From: Myxococcales bacterium
GTDB lineage: Bacteria; Myxococcota; Myxococcia; Myxococcales; JAKAPL01
Assembly (NCBI GenBank): GCA_021783235.1
Contig: JAJXUD010000011.1
Span: forward strand, 20,455 to 84,454
Length of the DNA stretch: 64,000 bases
Direction of reading: 5' to 3'
Positions 30,087 to 38,284 of this stretch are shown here, in pieces (the first letter of the stretch is position 1; the number at the start of each line of letters is the position of its first letter). The notes beneath the pieces were generated by a model, which did not search any database, had not been told where the DNA came from, and was given only the letters and a program-made list of their open reading frames with translations. Made by a program: the position numbers and the translations under genes.

Positions 30087-31007
30087 TCAGCCGCGCGGCC
30101 AGGCGGCGGCGACCTCGCCGGCCTTGCCGGCATTCCGTTCGAGCAGCGCGAGGTTCACCTCGAGCGCCCCCCCCTCGCGCCGGGCCACCTCTCCGAGCAA
30201 GAAGGGCGTCACCGCCTTTCCCCGGACCCCCCGCTCCCCCGCCGCCTCGAGCGCGGCCGCCACCGCCGCCTCTGCCTGCGCGGGGCCGAAGCCCGGCCGC
30301 TCGGGGGGCGGCACCACCACGAGCGCGCCTCCCGGGCCGAGCGACAGGTGGGCGGCGAGCGCCCGGGCGAGCGTCCCGGGATCGTCGAAGCGGTACTCGA
30401 GCTCGAGGCCGCGCGGATCCTGGGGCAGCGTGTAGAAGGCCGGGAAGACGCCCGTGCCGAAGCCGACCACCGGCACGGAGAGGCTCTCGAGCCGCTCCAG
30501 CGTCGCGGGCAGGTCCAGGATGGACTTCGCCCCCGCGCAGACGAGCGCCACCGGCAGCTCCGCGAGCGCGCGGAGGTCCGCCGACTCGTCCTGCGCCTGC
30601 GCGAAGTCGCGGTGGACGCCGCCGATGCCGCCCGTGGCGGCCACCCGAACGCCGGCGAGGCGGGCGATCGCGAGGAGCGCCGAGACGGTCGTGCCGCCGT
30701 CCGCGCCGCGGGCCGCGAGCAGGCCGAGGTCGCGCCGCGCCGCCTTCGCGACCCCCCGCCGCCGGTCGGCGAGCCGCAGGACCTCCTCCGCCGTGATCCC
30801 GGCGCAGAGCCGCCCGTCGAGAACGGCGGTGGTCGCCGGGATCGCGCCCGCCCCGCGCACCGCCTCCTCCGAGCGCCGCCAGGCTCCGGGGCCGACCTCC
30901 TCGGGCAGCCCCTGGGCGAGGACCGAGCTCTCGAGGGCGACGACGGGCCTCCCCGTCGAGAGCGCCTCGGCGACCTCCTCGGAGAGCCGTACGAGCCGCT
31001 CGCTCAT
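30087..31007 (-). CDS. psuG: Pseudouridine-5'-phosphate glycosidase
   Basis: PVVALESSVLAQGLP, GAIPATTAVLDGRLCAGITAEEV, GGTTVSALLAIARLAGVRVAATGGIGGVHR. Start trimmed from ORF 30087..33158. Confidence 0.93.
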   Translation of the reverse strand: MSERLVRLSEEVAEALSTGRPVVALESSVLAQGLPEEVGPGAWRRSEEAVRGAGAIPATTAVLDGRLCAGITAEEVLRLADRRRGVAKAARRDLGLLAARGADGGTTVSALLAIARLAGVRVAATGGIGGVHRDFAQAQDESADLRALAELPVALVCAGAKSILDLPATLERLESLSVPVVGFGTGVFPAFYTLPQDPRGLELEYRFDDPGTLARALAAHLSLGPGGALVVVPPPERPGFGPAQAEAAVAAALEAAGERGVRGKAVTPFLLGEVARREGGALEVNLALLERNAGKAGEVAAAWPRG

Positions 31008-32617
31008 CGTTTCACCCGCAGCCCGTACGCGGCGAGCTTCTTGTCGAGAGTCGGGCGCGAGATCCCAAGCGCCTTGGCGGCGTGGATCTTCCGCTGGCCG
31101 GCCGCTCGCAAGGCCGAAGCGATCGCCGCCCGCTCGACCTCCGAGACGAGCTTTGCGAGGGTCCCCTCCGCGCCGGGGCCGACGCGCGCCGACCGGACGG
31201 ACGCCGGCAGCTCGTGCGGCTCCACGGTGGGTCCCGCGGCCCAGAGCGCCACCTGCGTCAGGACCGCCCGCAGCTCGAGCAGGTTGCCGGGCCAGGCGTG
31301 GCCCTCGAGGAGCCCGAGCGCCTCTGTGGAGAGCGTCGGCACCGGCCGGCCGAGCGCCTGGCAGATCTCGGCGAGCAGGGTCACCGCGAGCGCCGCGATG
31401 TCGGACGGCCGCTCGCGCAGCGGTGGAACCGACAGGGTGACGCCCCCGAGCCGCTCCGCCATCCAGAGGGAGAGCCGCTTCTGCTCGACGAGCTCGGCGA
31501 GCTCGCAGCGGGCGCAGGCGACGAGCCGCACCGGCGCGGCGAGCCGCGGGTCGGGCAGCGGCGGCAGCGCGCGCAGCGCCGCCTCGAGCGCCTCCGGCTC
31601 GCGCAGCTCCCCGAGCTCGCGCAGGTAGAGCGTCCCGCCCTCGGCGCGCGCGAGCGCCTCCGCCCACGGCTCGGATCCGCCGCAGCGGACCTCCTCGAAC
31701 GGCCCCGCGGCCCGGGGGCTCTGCTGGTGAACGAGCCGCGCGAGCGTCGAGCGGCCGGTCGCGCCGGGCCCCACGAGCAGGACCGGCGCCTGGTGGCTGG
31801 CCGTCTCGTCGACCTGCTCGAAGAGCTGCCGGTAGGGCTCGCTCCAGGTCGAGGTCGGCCCGCTCGCGACGAGCTTCGGCGGGCGCCAGGGGGCGCGGGC
31901 GGCATCGAGCCTGGCGGCGTCCTCGGCCGCGAGCGCGAGCAGCAGCCGCGCGAGGGCCCCGTCGTCGGCCCCGAAGGGCCGCCTCTCCCGCAGGAGCACG
32001 ACGCCCATCCTGGAGGAGGCGTCTCCGAGCGCCAGCGCGGCGGCCGAGGCCATCGGCCGGCCGCCCGCGAGCGCCTCGCGCAGCGCGGACGGCAGGAGCG
32101 CCGTCCCCTTCCCTTCGAGCCAGATCAGCTCCTCGCCGCCCTCGCCCATTCGAAAGAGCAGCGCGGCGTCGGCCGAGAGCTCGCGCCGCAGCGCCGAGGC
32201 GAGGCTCCGCCGCACGCCGGCGGCGCTGCGAACGCCGCCCCAGGCGCGGCAGAGCTCGAGCAGCCGGGAGGCGCCGGGATCGGCCCCCTCGGCGAGGGGG
32301 CGCGCCTCGCCCTCGACCCAGCGGTAGAGAGGCGGCGGATCGAACGCCAGCACCGTGAAGCCGATCTGGATCCGATCCCCGGCCGCGAGCGGCGCGCGCC
32401 CCTGGATCCGCTCTCCGTTGAGCAGGACGCCGTTGCGGCTGCCGAGGTCGAGGAGCTGCCAGCCGTCGCCTCCCGGCCGGATCTGGGCATGGCGGCGCGA
32501 CACCCGCCGGTCGCGAAGGACCGCCTCGCAGGTCGAGGAGCGGCCGAAGGTGAACTCCCCCCCGAGCGCGTAACGGGCCCCGACGTTGGGCCCCTCGACG
32601 ACCCAGAGCTCGGTCAT
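31004..32617 (-). CDS. FHA-domain protein with degenerate sigma54-activator-like AAA+ domain and Fis-type HTH
   Basis: FTFGRSSTCEAVLRDRRVSRRHAQI...DLGSRNGVLLNGERI (FHA); VLLVGPGATGRSTLARLVHQQSPRA...GGTLYLRELGEL; AIASALRAAGQRKIHAAKALGISRPTLDKKLAAYGL (HTH). Confidence 0.85.
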   Translation of the reverse strand: MTELWVVEGPNVGARYALGGEFTFGRSSTCEAVLRDRRVSRRHAQIRPGGDGWQLLDLGSRNGVLLNGERIQGRAPLAAGDRIQIGFTVLAFDPPPLYRWVEGEARPLAEGADPGASRLLELCRAWGGVRSAAGVRRSLASALRRELSADAALLFRMGEGGEELIWLEGKGTALLPSALREALAGGRPMASAAALALGDASSRMGVVLLRERRPFGADDGALARLLLALAAEDAARLDAARAPWRPPKLVASGPTSTWSEPYRQLFEQVDETASHQAPVLLVGPGATGRSTLARLVHQQSPRAAGPFEEVRCGGSEPWAEALARAEGGTLYLRELGELREPEALEAALRALPPLPDPRLAAPVRLVACARCELAELVEQKRLSLWMAERLGGVTLSVPPLRERPSDIAALAVTLLAEICQALGRPVPTLSTEALGLLEGHAWPGNLLELRAVLTQVALWAAGPTVEPHELPASVRSARVGPGAEGTLAKLVSEVERAAIASALRAAGQRKIHAAKALGISRPTLDKKLAAYGLRVKR

Positions 32618-33092
32618 GCCGATCACGTACCACGCGCATCGCCCCCGGCTCCACCCGCCTGCGCCTGGAAGGGGGCCGAAGCGTCGAACCGAGAGGACTG
32701 TTCGACGCACGCTCGACCTCGAAAGCGCACGTGAGCGGCTCGGGCGGCTGCCGGAAACGGCCGAGCGCGAGGTCGAGCGGCGCGGGGAAGCGCGGCTCCA
32801 GGCCATCGCCCGCTGCCACCGCGTGCTCTTCCGCGACGCGGCGGCGGCGAGGTTCAACTGGGAGGCCGTGGCACGGGGCGACCTCGACGCGATTCGCGAC
32901 CTCCCGGTCGCGCGACGCCGCTTCTCGCTGACGTTCCGCCCGATGAGCGAGGACTCCCTCGCAAGGATCGCCCGCCTCGTCGCCATCCCGGTGAGAAGCA
33001 GCCTCGTCCTCCGCGAGGGGAAGCTCGACGAGCTCGAGGGATCCGCAAAGAAGCTGGGCGACCGGACCAGCACTTGGCCTGGACGCGGCTGA
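32616..33092 (+). CDS. Hypothetical protein, possibly disrupted at its 3' end by the repeat array
   Basis: High-GC3 coding-like ORF LDLESARERLGRLPETAEREVERRGEARLQAIARCHRVLFRDAAAARFNWEAVARGDLDAIRDLPV...; stop falls in the first degenerate array unit; start uncertain. Confidence 0.45.
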   Translation: MPITYHAHRPRLHPPAPGRGPKRRTERTVRRTLDLESARERLGRLPETAEREVERRGEARLQAIARCHRVLFRDAAAARFNWEAVARGDLDAIRDLPVARRRFSLTFRPMSEDSLARIARLVAIPVRSSLVLREGKLDELEGSAKKLGDRTSTWPGRG

Positions 33093-33101
33093 TCGGCCCC
33101 G

Positions 33102-33501
33102 TCCTCCTTCATCAAAGCGGTGGGACGCTCGATGAAAGGGGCGAGTTCCTTCGTCCAACCGGTTTCATCGTCGATGAACGGGGCGAGTTGGTTCTTCTCG
33201 CCCCGGAGTTCGTCGATGAAGCCGGTGGGAGGCTCGATGAAAGGGGTTGGACGCTTCATCCAAGCGGTTCGACGGAGCGTGAAGCCGGTCTCCTCGACCA
33301 TCGAACCGCTTGGACGAAGCGTCGCGGCCGTTGGACGCGCGATGAGACCGGATGGACCGAGCAGGAAGGGGCTTTCATCGTTCATCTCGCCCCTTTCATC
33401 GTTCGTCCCACCCCCTTTCATCGTCGGTGAAGGGCCCGAGACGCAGCGTCCAAGGCCTTTCATCGTGCGTCCAAGCGGTTTCATCGCTCGTCCCACGACC
33501 G
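33102..33501. repeat. Array of about 19 degenerate 21-bp units (consensus approx. CGATGAAAGGSSTTGGACGCT), forward on left, reverse-complement on right
   Basis: Units read by eye at strict 21-bp period from 33102, with one 1-bp slip at about 33417. Confidence 0.92.
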
Positions 33502-33560
33502 GCTGCCTCGCAAACCCTCGAAAGGTGGCCTGTCCCTGCCGTTGAACGGAGGGTCGCGGT

Positions 33561-34673
33561 TTGGAGGAGCTCGACGAGTCACGGCTCATTGAGGGATTCT
33601 TCGCGGGGGACCGGCAGGTCACGGCGCTCCTCATCACCGCCCTGCTCGCGCTGGTTCGGTCCGACTGCGCGCGCCGATGGGGATCGCCCAAGGGTCGGGC
33701 GGACGACGTCGAGTCGCGGCCCCTCTGCCCGTTGACGAAGCGGAAGGGCGAGCGGACGGTGAATCCCGCGGCCCCGAAGCTGCGTCCGGACCAGGCCCTG
33801 AATGAACTGGGCGCGCTCCTCGTGAACCGCCCCGCCAAGGTCGAGCGGAAGAGCGTGAGCCCGGAGAAGGAGGCCATCGGGGCGGCGCAGGAGTTCGAGG
33901 CCGAGCCGCGTCCGGCCGCCGCGACGGCCGAGGAAGAGGCCGGGGCGGGCGACCTCGCCCAGAAGTTCGGGGGCCTCGCGGCCGGGATGGGGGCGCGGCA
34001 GCAGGCGGCGCTGCGGGCGTGGGACAGGCGCCGCCGGGGATCGCTCGGGGGTCGGGCGGACGACGTCGAGTCGCGGCCCCTCTGCCTGTCGACGAAGCGG
34101 AAGGGCGAGCGGACGGTGAATCCCGCGGCCCGGAAGCTGCGGCCGGACCAGAGCCTGAACGAACTGGGCGCGCTCCTCGTGAACCGCCCCGCCAAGGTCG
34201 AGCGGAAGAGCGTGAGCCCGGAGGAGAAGGCCATCGAGGCGGCGCAGGAGTTCGAGGCCGAGCCGCGTCCGGCCGCCGCGACGGCCGAGGAAGGGGCCGT
34301 GGCGAGCGACCTCGCCCAGAAGTTCGGGGGTCTCGCGGCCGGGATGGGGGCGCGGCAGCAGGCGGCGCTGCGGGCGTGGGAGGCGTCGCAGCACGGCGGT
34401 CCTCCCTTGGCGGAGGCGCTTGGCATGGAGCCGCCAGCCGCGCGCAAGCTGCTCGAACGGGCGCGCGAGGCGCTGCTCGCCCGGGCCAAGGCGGCGAAGC
34501 TCGTCGCCCGGCCGGAAGAGGCTCTCGATGCGACGAGGCGATTCGCCGACATGGCGGCTCCTCTCTTGCCCCATTCCCAGTCTCTTCGACCGTCGGGCCG
34601 CCGCTTCAAGTTTCAACTACGTAGGGGACATCTCCTACTTTGGTCCCCCACCCCCCTTCGAAGCTTTCTTTGA
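33561..34673 (+). CDS. ECF-sigma-like protein with internal tandem duplication
   Basis: N-term SRLIEGFFAGDRQVTALLITALLALVRSDCARRWGSPKGRADDV resembles sigma region 2; C-term GARQQAALRAWEASQHGGPPLAEALGMEPPAARKLLERAREALLAR resembles sigma region 4; TTG start. Confidence 0.5.
   Translation: MEELDESRLIEGFFAGDRQVTALLITALLALVRSDCARRWGSPKGRADDVESRPLCPLTKRKGERTVNPAAPKLRPDQALNELGALLVNRPAKVERKSVSPEKEAIGAAQEFEAEPRPAAATAEEEAGAGDLAQKFGGLAAGMGARQQAALRAWDRRRRGSLGGRADDVESRPLCLSTKRKGERTVNPAARKLRPDQSLNELGALLVNRPAKVERKSVSPEEKAIEAAQEFEAEPRPAAATAEEGAVASDLAQKFGGLAAGMGARQQAALRAWEASQHGGPPLAEALGMEPPAARKLLERAREALLARAKAAKLVARPEEALDATRRFADMAAPLLPHSQSLRPSGRRFKFQLRRGHLLLWSPTPLRSFL
33679..34392 (+). repeat. Tandem direct duplication, period 357 bp (119 codons), two copies
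   Basis: ggggatcgc...GRADDVESRPLC...ERTVNPAA...NELGALLVNRPAKVERKSVSPE...QQAALRAW occurs twice, offset exactly 357 bp at two anchor points. Confidence 0.95.
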
Positions 34674-34724
34674 GCACACCCGAGGTTTGACCCGCCCCGG
34701 GGGACGCGGCTAGATCCCGCGCGG

Positions 34725-36014
34725 ATGGCTCTCCAGCTCGATCGCCCCCGGGCGCCCCGACCTTCGCCGGCCTGCGCGCTGCCGGACCGGCGGCGCGAGC
34801 TCTACCCCGAGGCGACCGACGCCGAGTGGGGAGACTGGCGCTGGCAGGCGCGGCAGATGATCGGGACGCTCGAGGCGCTCGAGGCGAAGCTGCCGCTGTC
34901 GCCCGAGGAGCGCAACGCCGTGGCCTCCACCCGCGCCATCTTCCGGCTCGGCATCACGCCCTACTACCTCTCGCTCGTCCACCCGACGCACCCGTTCTGC
35001 CCGATCCGCCGGCAATCGATCCCGCTCGCGGGGGAGGCGACGGTCCGGCCGGGCGAGCTGCGCGATCCGCTCGGCGAGGATCTGACCCGCCCCACCCCGG
35101 CGATCGTCCACCGCTACCCCGACCGGCTGCTCCTGCTCGCGACCGACCGCTGCACCGTCTACTGCCGCCACTGCACGCGCCGCCGGCTCACCGGGGGCGA
35201 CGAGGGCGAGCTCGACCGGGCGGCCCTGCGCGACGCGGTCCGCTACCTGCGCGCCCACCCCGAGGTGCGCGACGTGCTCGTCTCGGGCGGCGACCCGCTC
35301 CTCCTCTCGGACGCGCGGCTCGACGAGCTGCTCTCGGAGGTGGCCTCGGTCCCCTCGGTGGAGATGATCCGCATCGGCACGCGCATCCCGGTGACCTGCC
35401 CGATGCGGGTGACGGACGAGCTCGCGCGGCTCCTGCGCCGCCACGCGCCGCTCTTCGTCGTCACCCACTTCAACCACGCCCGCGAGATCACCCCCGAGGC
35501 GGCGCGCGCCTGCGAGGCGCTCGTCGACGCGGGCGTGCCCGTGGAGAACCAGACCGTGCTCTTGCGGCAGGTCAACTCGAGCGCCCGCGCGATCCTGGAT
35601 CTGAACCATCGGCTCCTGCGGCTGCGCGTCCGGCCCTACTACCTGCACCAGGCGGACGTGGCCGAGGGGATCGAGCACCTGCGCACGCCCATCGAGAAGG
35701 GGATCGAGATCCTGGAGGCGCTGCGGGGCCACACGAGCGGCCTCGCCGTTCCCCACCTCGCGGTCGACCTGCCGGGCGGCGGCGGCAAGGTGACGATCCA
35801 GCCGAACTACGTGCTCTCGAGCGGCGAGCGCGAGTGGAAGCTGCGAAACTTCCAGGATCGGATCTACCGTTACCCGCAGCCCGCCGAGCGCGACTGCTCC
35901 TGCCCCTACGACGACGAGGTCTTCTACTCGCCCGCCTGCGCGGGGACCGCGGCGCAGGGCGAGGCCGTGAAATGGCCCGCGAGCGAGCCCGCGTCGGCGA
36001 AGTCGACCTCGTAG
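34725..36014 (+). CDS. kamA: KamA-family radical SAM lysine 2,3-aminomutase-like protein
   Basis: CTVYCRHCTRRRLTG (CxxxCxxC), DVLVSGGDPLLLSD, AVDLPGGGGKVTIQPNYVLS (PLP-lysine region). Confidence 0.9.
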   Translation: MALQLDRPRAPRPSPACALPDRRRELYPEATDAEWGDWRWQARQMIGTLEALEAKLPLSPEERNAVASTRAIFRLGITPYYLSLVHPTHPFCPIRRQSIPLAGEATVRPGELRDPLGEDLTRPTPAIVHRYPDRLLLLATDRCTVYCRHCTRRRLTGGDEGELDRAALRDAVRYLRAHPEVRDVLVSGGDPLLLSDARLDELLSEVASVPSVEMIRIGTRIPVTCPMRVTDELARLLRRHAPLFVVTHFNHAREITPEAARACEALVDAGVPVENQTVLLRQVNSSARAILDLNHRLLRLRVRPYYLHQADVAEGIEHLRTPIEKGIEILEALRGHTSGLAVPHLAVDLPGGGGKVTIQPNYVLSSGEREWKLRNFQDRIYRYPQPAERDCSCPYDDEVFYSPACAGTAAQGEAVKWPASEPASAKSTS

Positions 36015-36553
36015 CGACCCGCCGCGCTCTGCTGGTCGTTCGGGTCCACGGCGAGCAGGGTGACGCTCCCCGACTGAGCCGTCTCGATGCCGAACGAGCC
36101 GCCGTCGCCGTCCTCCCAGTCGAACTCGGCGATGGCGCCCGAGGGCGGCAGCGCCGGCGCGACGGGGTAGCTGCCGAGCTGCGCCCCGGCGAGGTGGAGC
36201 CGCAGCATGTTCCAGGGCGGGGGGACGCCGCCGTCCTGGAGGAGGCCGCAGAGCCCCGGCGCGTCGGCGAGGAAGACGAGCGTGTAGGCGGGGCCGCCGT
36301 CGGGGGTGACCACCTGGTAGCTGGACGAGACGAGGTCGAAGCCACGGCCGTCGACGCTGCCCATCGAGCCGTTGGGCCCCACGGGGCCGCCGTCCAGACC
36401 GCCGTCGGTCGGGCCGGAGCCGCCGTCGGGGGGCGGCCCGCCGTCGAGGACGTCGAGCGGATTGTGGTAGCGGGACGGCGCCGGCTCGATCACCGGGGAG
36501 AAGCAGCCGACGATGGCGGCGAGCGAGGCGGCGAGGGCGACGGCGCGAAGCAC
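35924..36553 (-). CDS. Lipoprotein, unknown function
   Basis: LAAIVGCFSPVIEPAP lipobox; D/G/P-rich linker; convergent 3' overlap with kamA. Confidence 0.7.
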   Translation of the reverse strand: MLRAVALAASLAAIVGCFSPVIEPAPSRYHNPLDVLDGGPPPDGGSGPTDGGLDGGPVGPNGSMGSVDGRGFDLVSSSYQVVTPDGGPAYTLVFLADAPGLCGLLQDGGVPPPWNMLRLHLAGAQLGSYPVAPALPPSGAIAEFDWEDGDGGSFGIETAQSGSVTLLAVDPNDQQSAAGRYEVDFADAGSLAGHFTASPCAAVPAQAGE

Positions 36554-36753
36554 GCGCGAAGGCTAGTGGGCCGCCCGAGGCCGGGTCAAGCGGCCGGCGG
36601 GCCGGAGATCGGAGCGGGGCAGCTCCGGAGCCGCTCGGGGCCGACCGCCAGGCGCTTGACGAGCCCTTCTCATCGCCCGGGCGCTCCCGGCCAGCGCTCG
36701 AAGGGCCCGAAGGGCCATGCCCGGCCCGACGGCCTCCGTGCTAGAACCGGGGC

Positions 36754-38250
36754 ATGGACGCCGCCGCCCTGCAGCGACGCTGCGACAAGCTCTCCTCCAT
36801 CCTCGAGGTGGCGCGCGCCATGGCGACGCAGCGCGACCTCGACGCCCTGCTGTCGATGGTGCTCTCCGCCGCGGCGCGGGTCGCCGAGGCCGACCGCTGC
36901 TCCATCTTCCTCGTCGACCGCGAGCGGGGCGATCTCTGGACGCGCGTCGCCCAGGGCATGGGAGCGGCGCAGGAGATCCGCACCCCGCTCGGCGTCGGCA
37001 TCGCGGGCCACGTCGCGCTCACGGGCGAGGCGCTCGTCATCCCCGACGCCTACGCCGATCCGCGCTTCAACCGCGCCGTCGACCAGGCGACGGGCTACCG
37101 GACGCGCAACATCCTCACCGTGCCGATGCGCAGCGCCGAGCGAGAGGGGGCCGTCACGGGCGTCCTGCAGGCGCTCAACCGCGAGGACGGCGGGGACTTC
37201 AACCGAGAGGACCAGGAGCTGCTCGAGGGGCTCGGGGGCCAGGCGGCGGCGGCCCTCGAGAACGCCTTCCTCCACGGCGAGATCGAGCGGCTCTTCGAGG
37301 GCTTCGTCCACGCCTCGGTGGTCGCCATCGAGTCGCGCGACCCGACCACCGCCGGCCACAGCGAGCGGGTGGCGAAGCTCACCCTCGCGCTCGCCCAGCG
37401 GATCGAGCGCGAGCCGCGAGGCCCGTGGGCAGGACGCCGCTTCAGCCGCGAAGAGCTCCAGGAGATCCGCTACGCCGCCCTGCTCCACGACTTCGGCAAG
37501 GTGGGCGTGCGCGAGAACGTCCTCGTCAAGGCGAACAAGCTCTACCCGCACGAGCTCGCGCTGCTCGAGAGCCGCTTCGAGCTCGCGGCGCGCTCGCGCG
37601 AGCTCGAGTCGGCGCGGCGACGGCTCGCCCTGCTCGAGCGCGGCGCCGCTCGCGCCGAGATCGAGGCCGAGGGCGCCCGGCTCGAGGTCGAGCTGCGCGA
37701 CCTCGCGGGCTTCCGCGAGCTGGTCCACGGCTGCAACCGCCCCACGCTGCTCGCCGAGGGAGGCCACGAGCGGTTGCGCGAGATCGCCAGCGCCACCGTC
37801 GACCCCTCGGGCGCGCAGCCGCTCCTCACGGAGGCCGAGCTCACCCGGCTCTCGATCCGAAAGGGAAGCCTCTCGGAGGAGGAGCGGCGCGAGATCGAGT
37901 CGCACGTCACCCACACCTTCCGCTTCCTCAGCCAGATCCCCTGGACGCGCTCGTTGCGCCGCATCCCCGAGATCGCCTACGGGCACCACGAGAAGCTCGA
38001 CGGCCGGGGCTATCCGCGCAAGCTGCCGCCCCAGGCCATCGCGCTCGAGACCCGCATGATGACGATCGCGGACATCTACGACGCCCTCACCGCGAACGAC
38101 CGGCCGTACAAGAAGGCCGTCCCGCACCCGAGGGCGCTCGAAATCCTCGAGATGGAGGCTCGCGAGGGGCAGCTCGACCCGGACCTCTTGCGCGTCTTCG
38201 TGGACGCCGAGGTGCCGGCCGCGGCGCTGGGCAGCCCAGCGGCGCGCTGA
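36754..38250 (+). CDS. GAF plus HD-GYP domain protein (putative cyclic-di-GMP phosphodiesterase) with coiled-coil insertion
   Basis: GAF: DRCSIFLVDRERGDLWTRVAQGMG; HD-GYP: LLHDFGKVGV, GHHEKLDGRGYPRKL. Confidence 0.88.
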   Translation: MDAAALQRRCDKLSSILEVARAMATQRDLDALLSMVLSAAARVAEADRCSIFLVDRERGDLWTRVAQGMGAAQEIRTPLGVGIAGHVALTGEALVIPDAYADPRFNRAVDQATGYRTRNILTVPMRSAEREGAVTGVLQALNREDGGDFNREDQELLEGLGGQAAAALENAFLHGEIERLFEGFVHASVVAIESRDPTTAGHSERVAKLTLALAQRIEREPRGPWAGRRFSREELQEIRYAALLHDFGKVGVRENVLVKANKLYPHELALLESRFELAARSRELESARRRLALLERGAARAEIEAEGARLEVELRDLAGFRELVHGCNRPTLLAEGGHERLREIASATVDPSGAQPLLTEAELTRLSIRKGSLSEEERREIESHVTHTFRFLSQIPWTRSLRRIPEIAYGHHEKLDGRGYPRKLPPQAIALETRMMTIADIYDALTANDRPYKKAVPHPRALEILEMEAREGQLDPDLLRVFVDAEVPAAALGSPAAR

Positions 38251-38284
38251 GGATGCGCGCGCTCGCCTCGAGCGTTCAAGAACC

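Noticed and set aside
33102-33501. CRISPR interpretation of the 21-bp array
   Set aside because: Units are contiguous with no unique spacers, degenerate and in both orientations; no cas genes nearby.
33120-33545. 141-aa heptapeptide-repeat protein (GRSMKGASSFVQPV...) encoded by the array
   Set aside because: The unit being a multiple of 3 opens several frames on both strands; the 1-bp slip near 33417 disrupts the periodic frame; no SD or normal composition.
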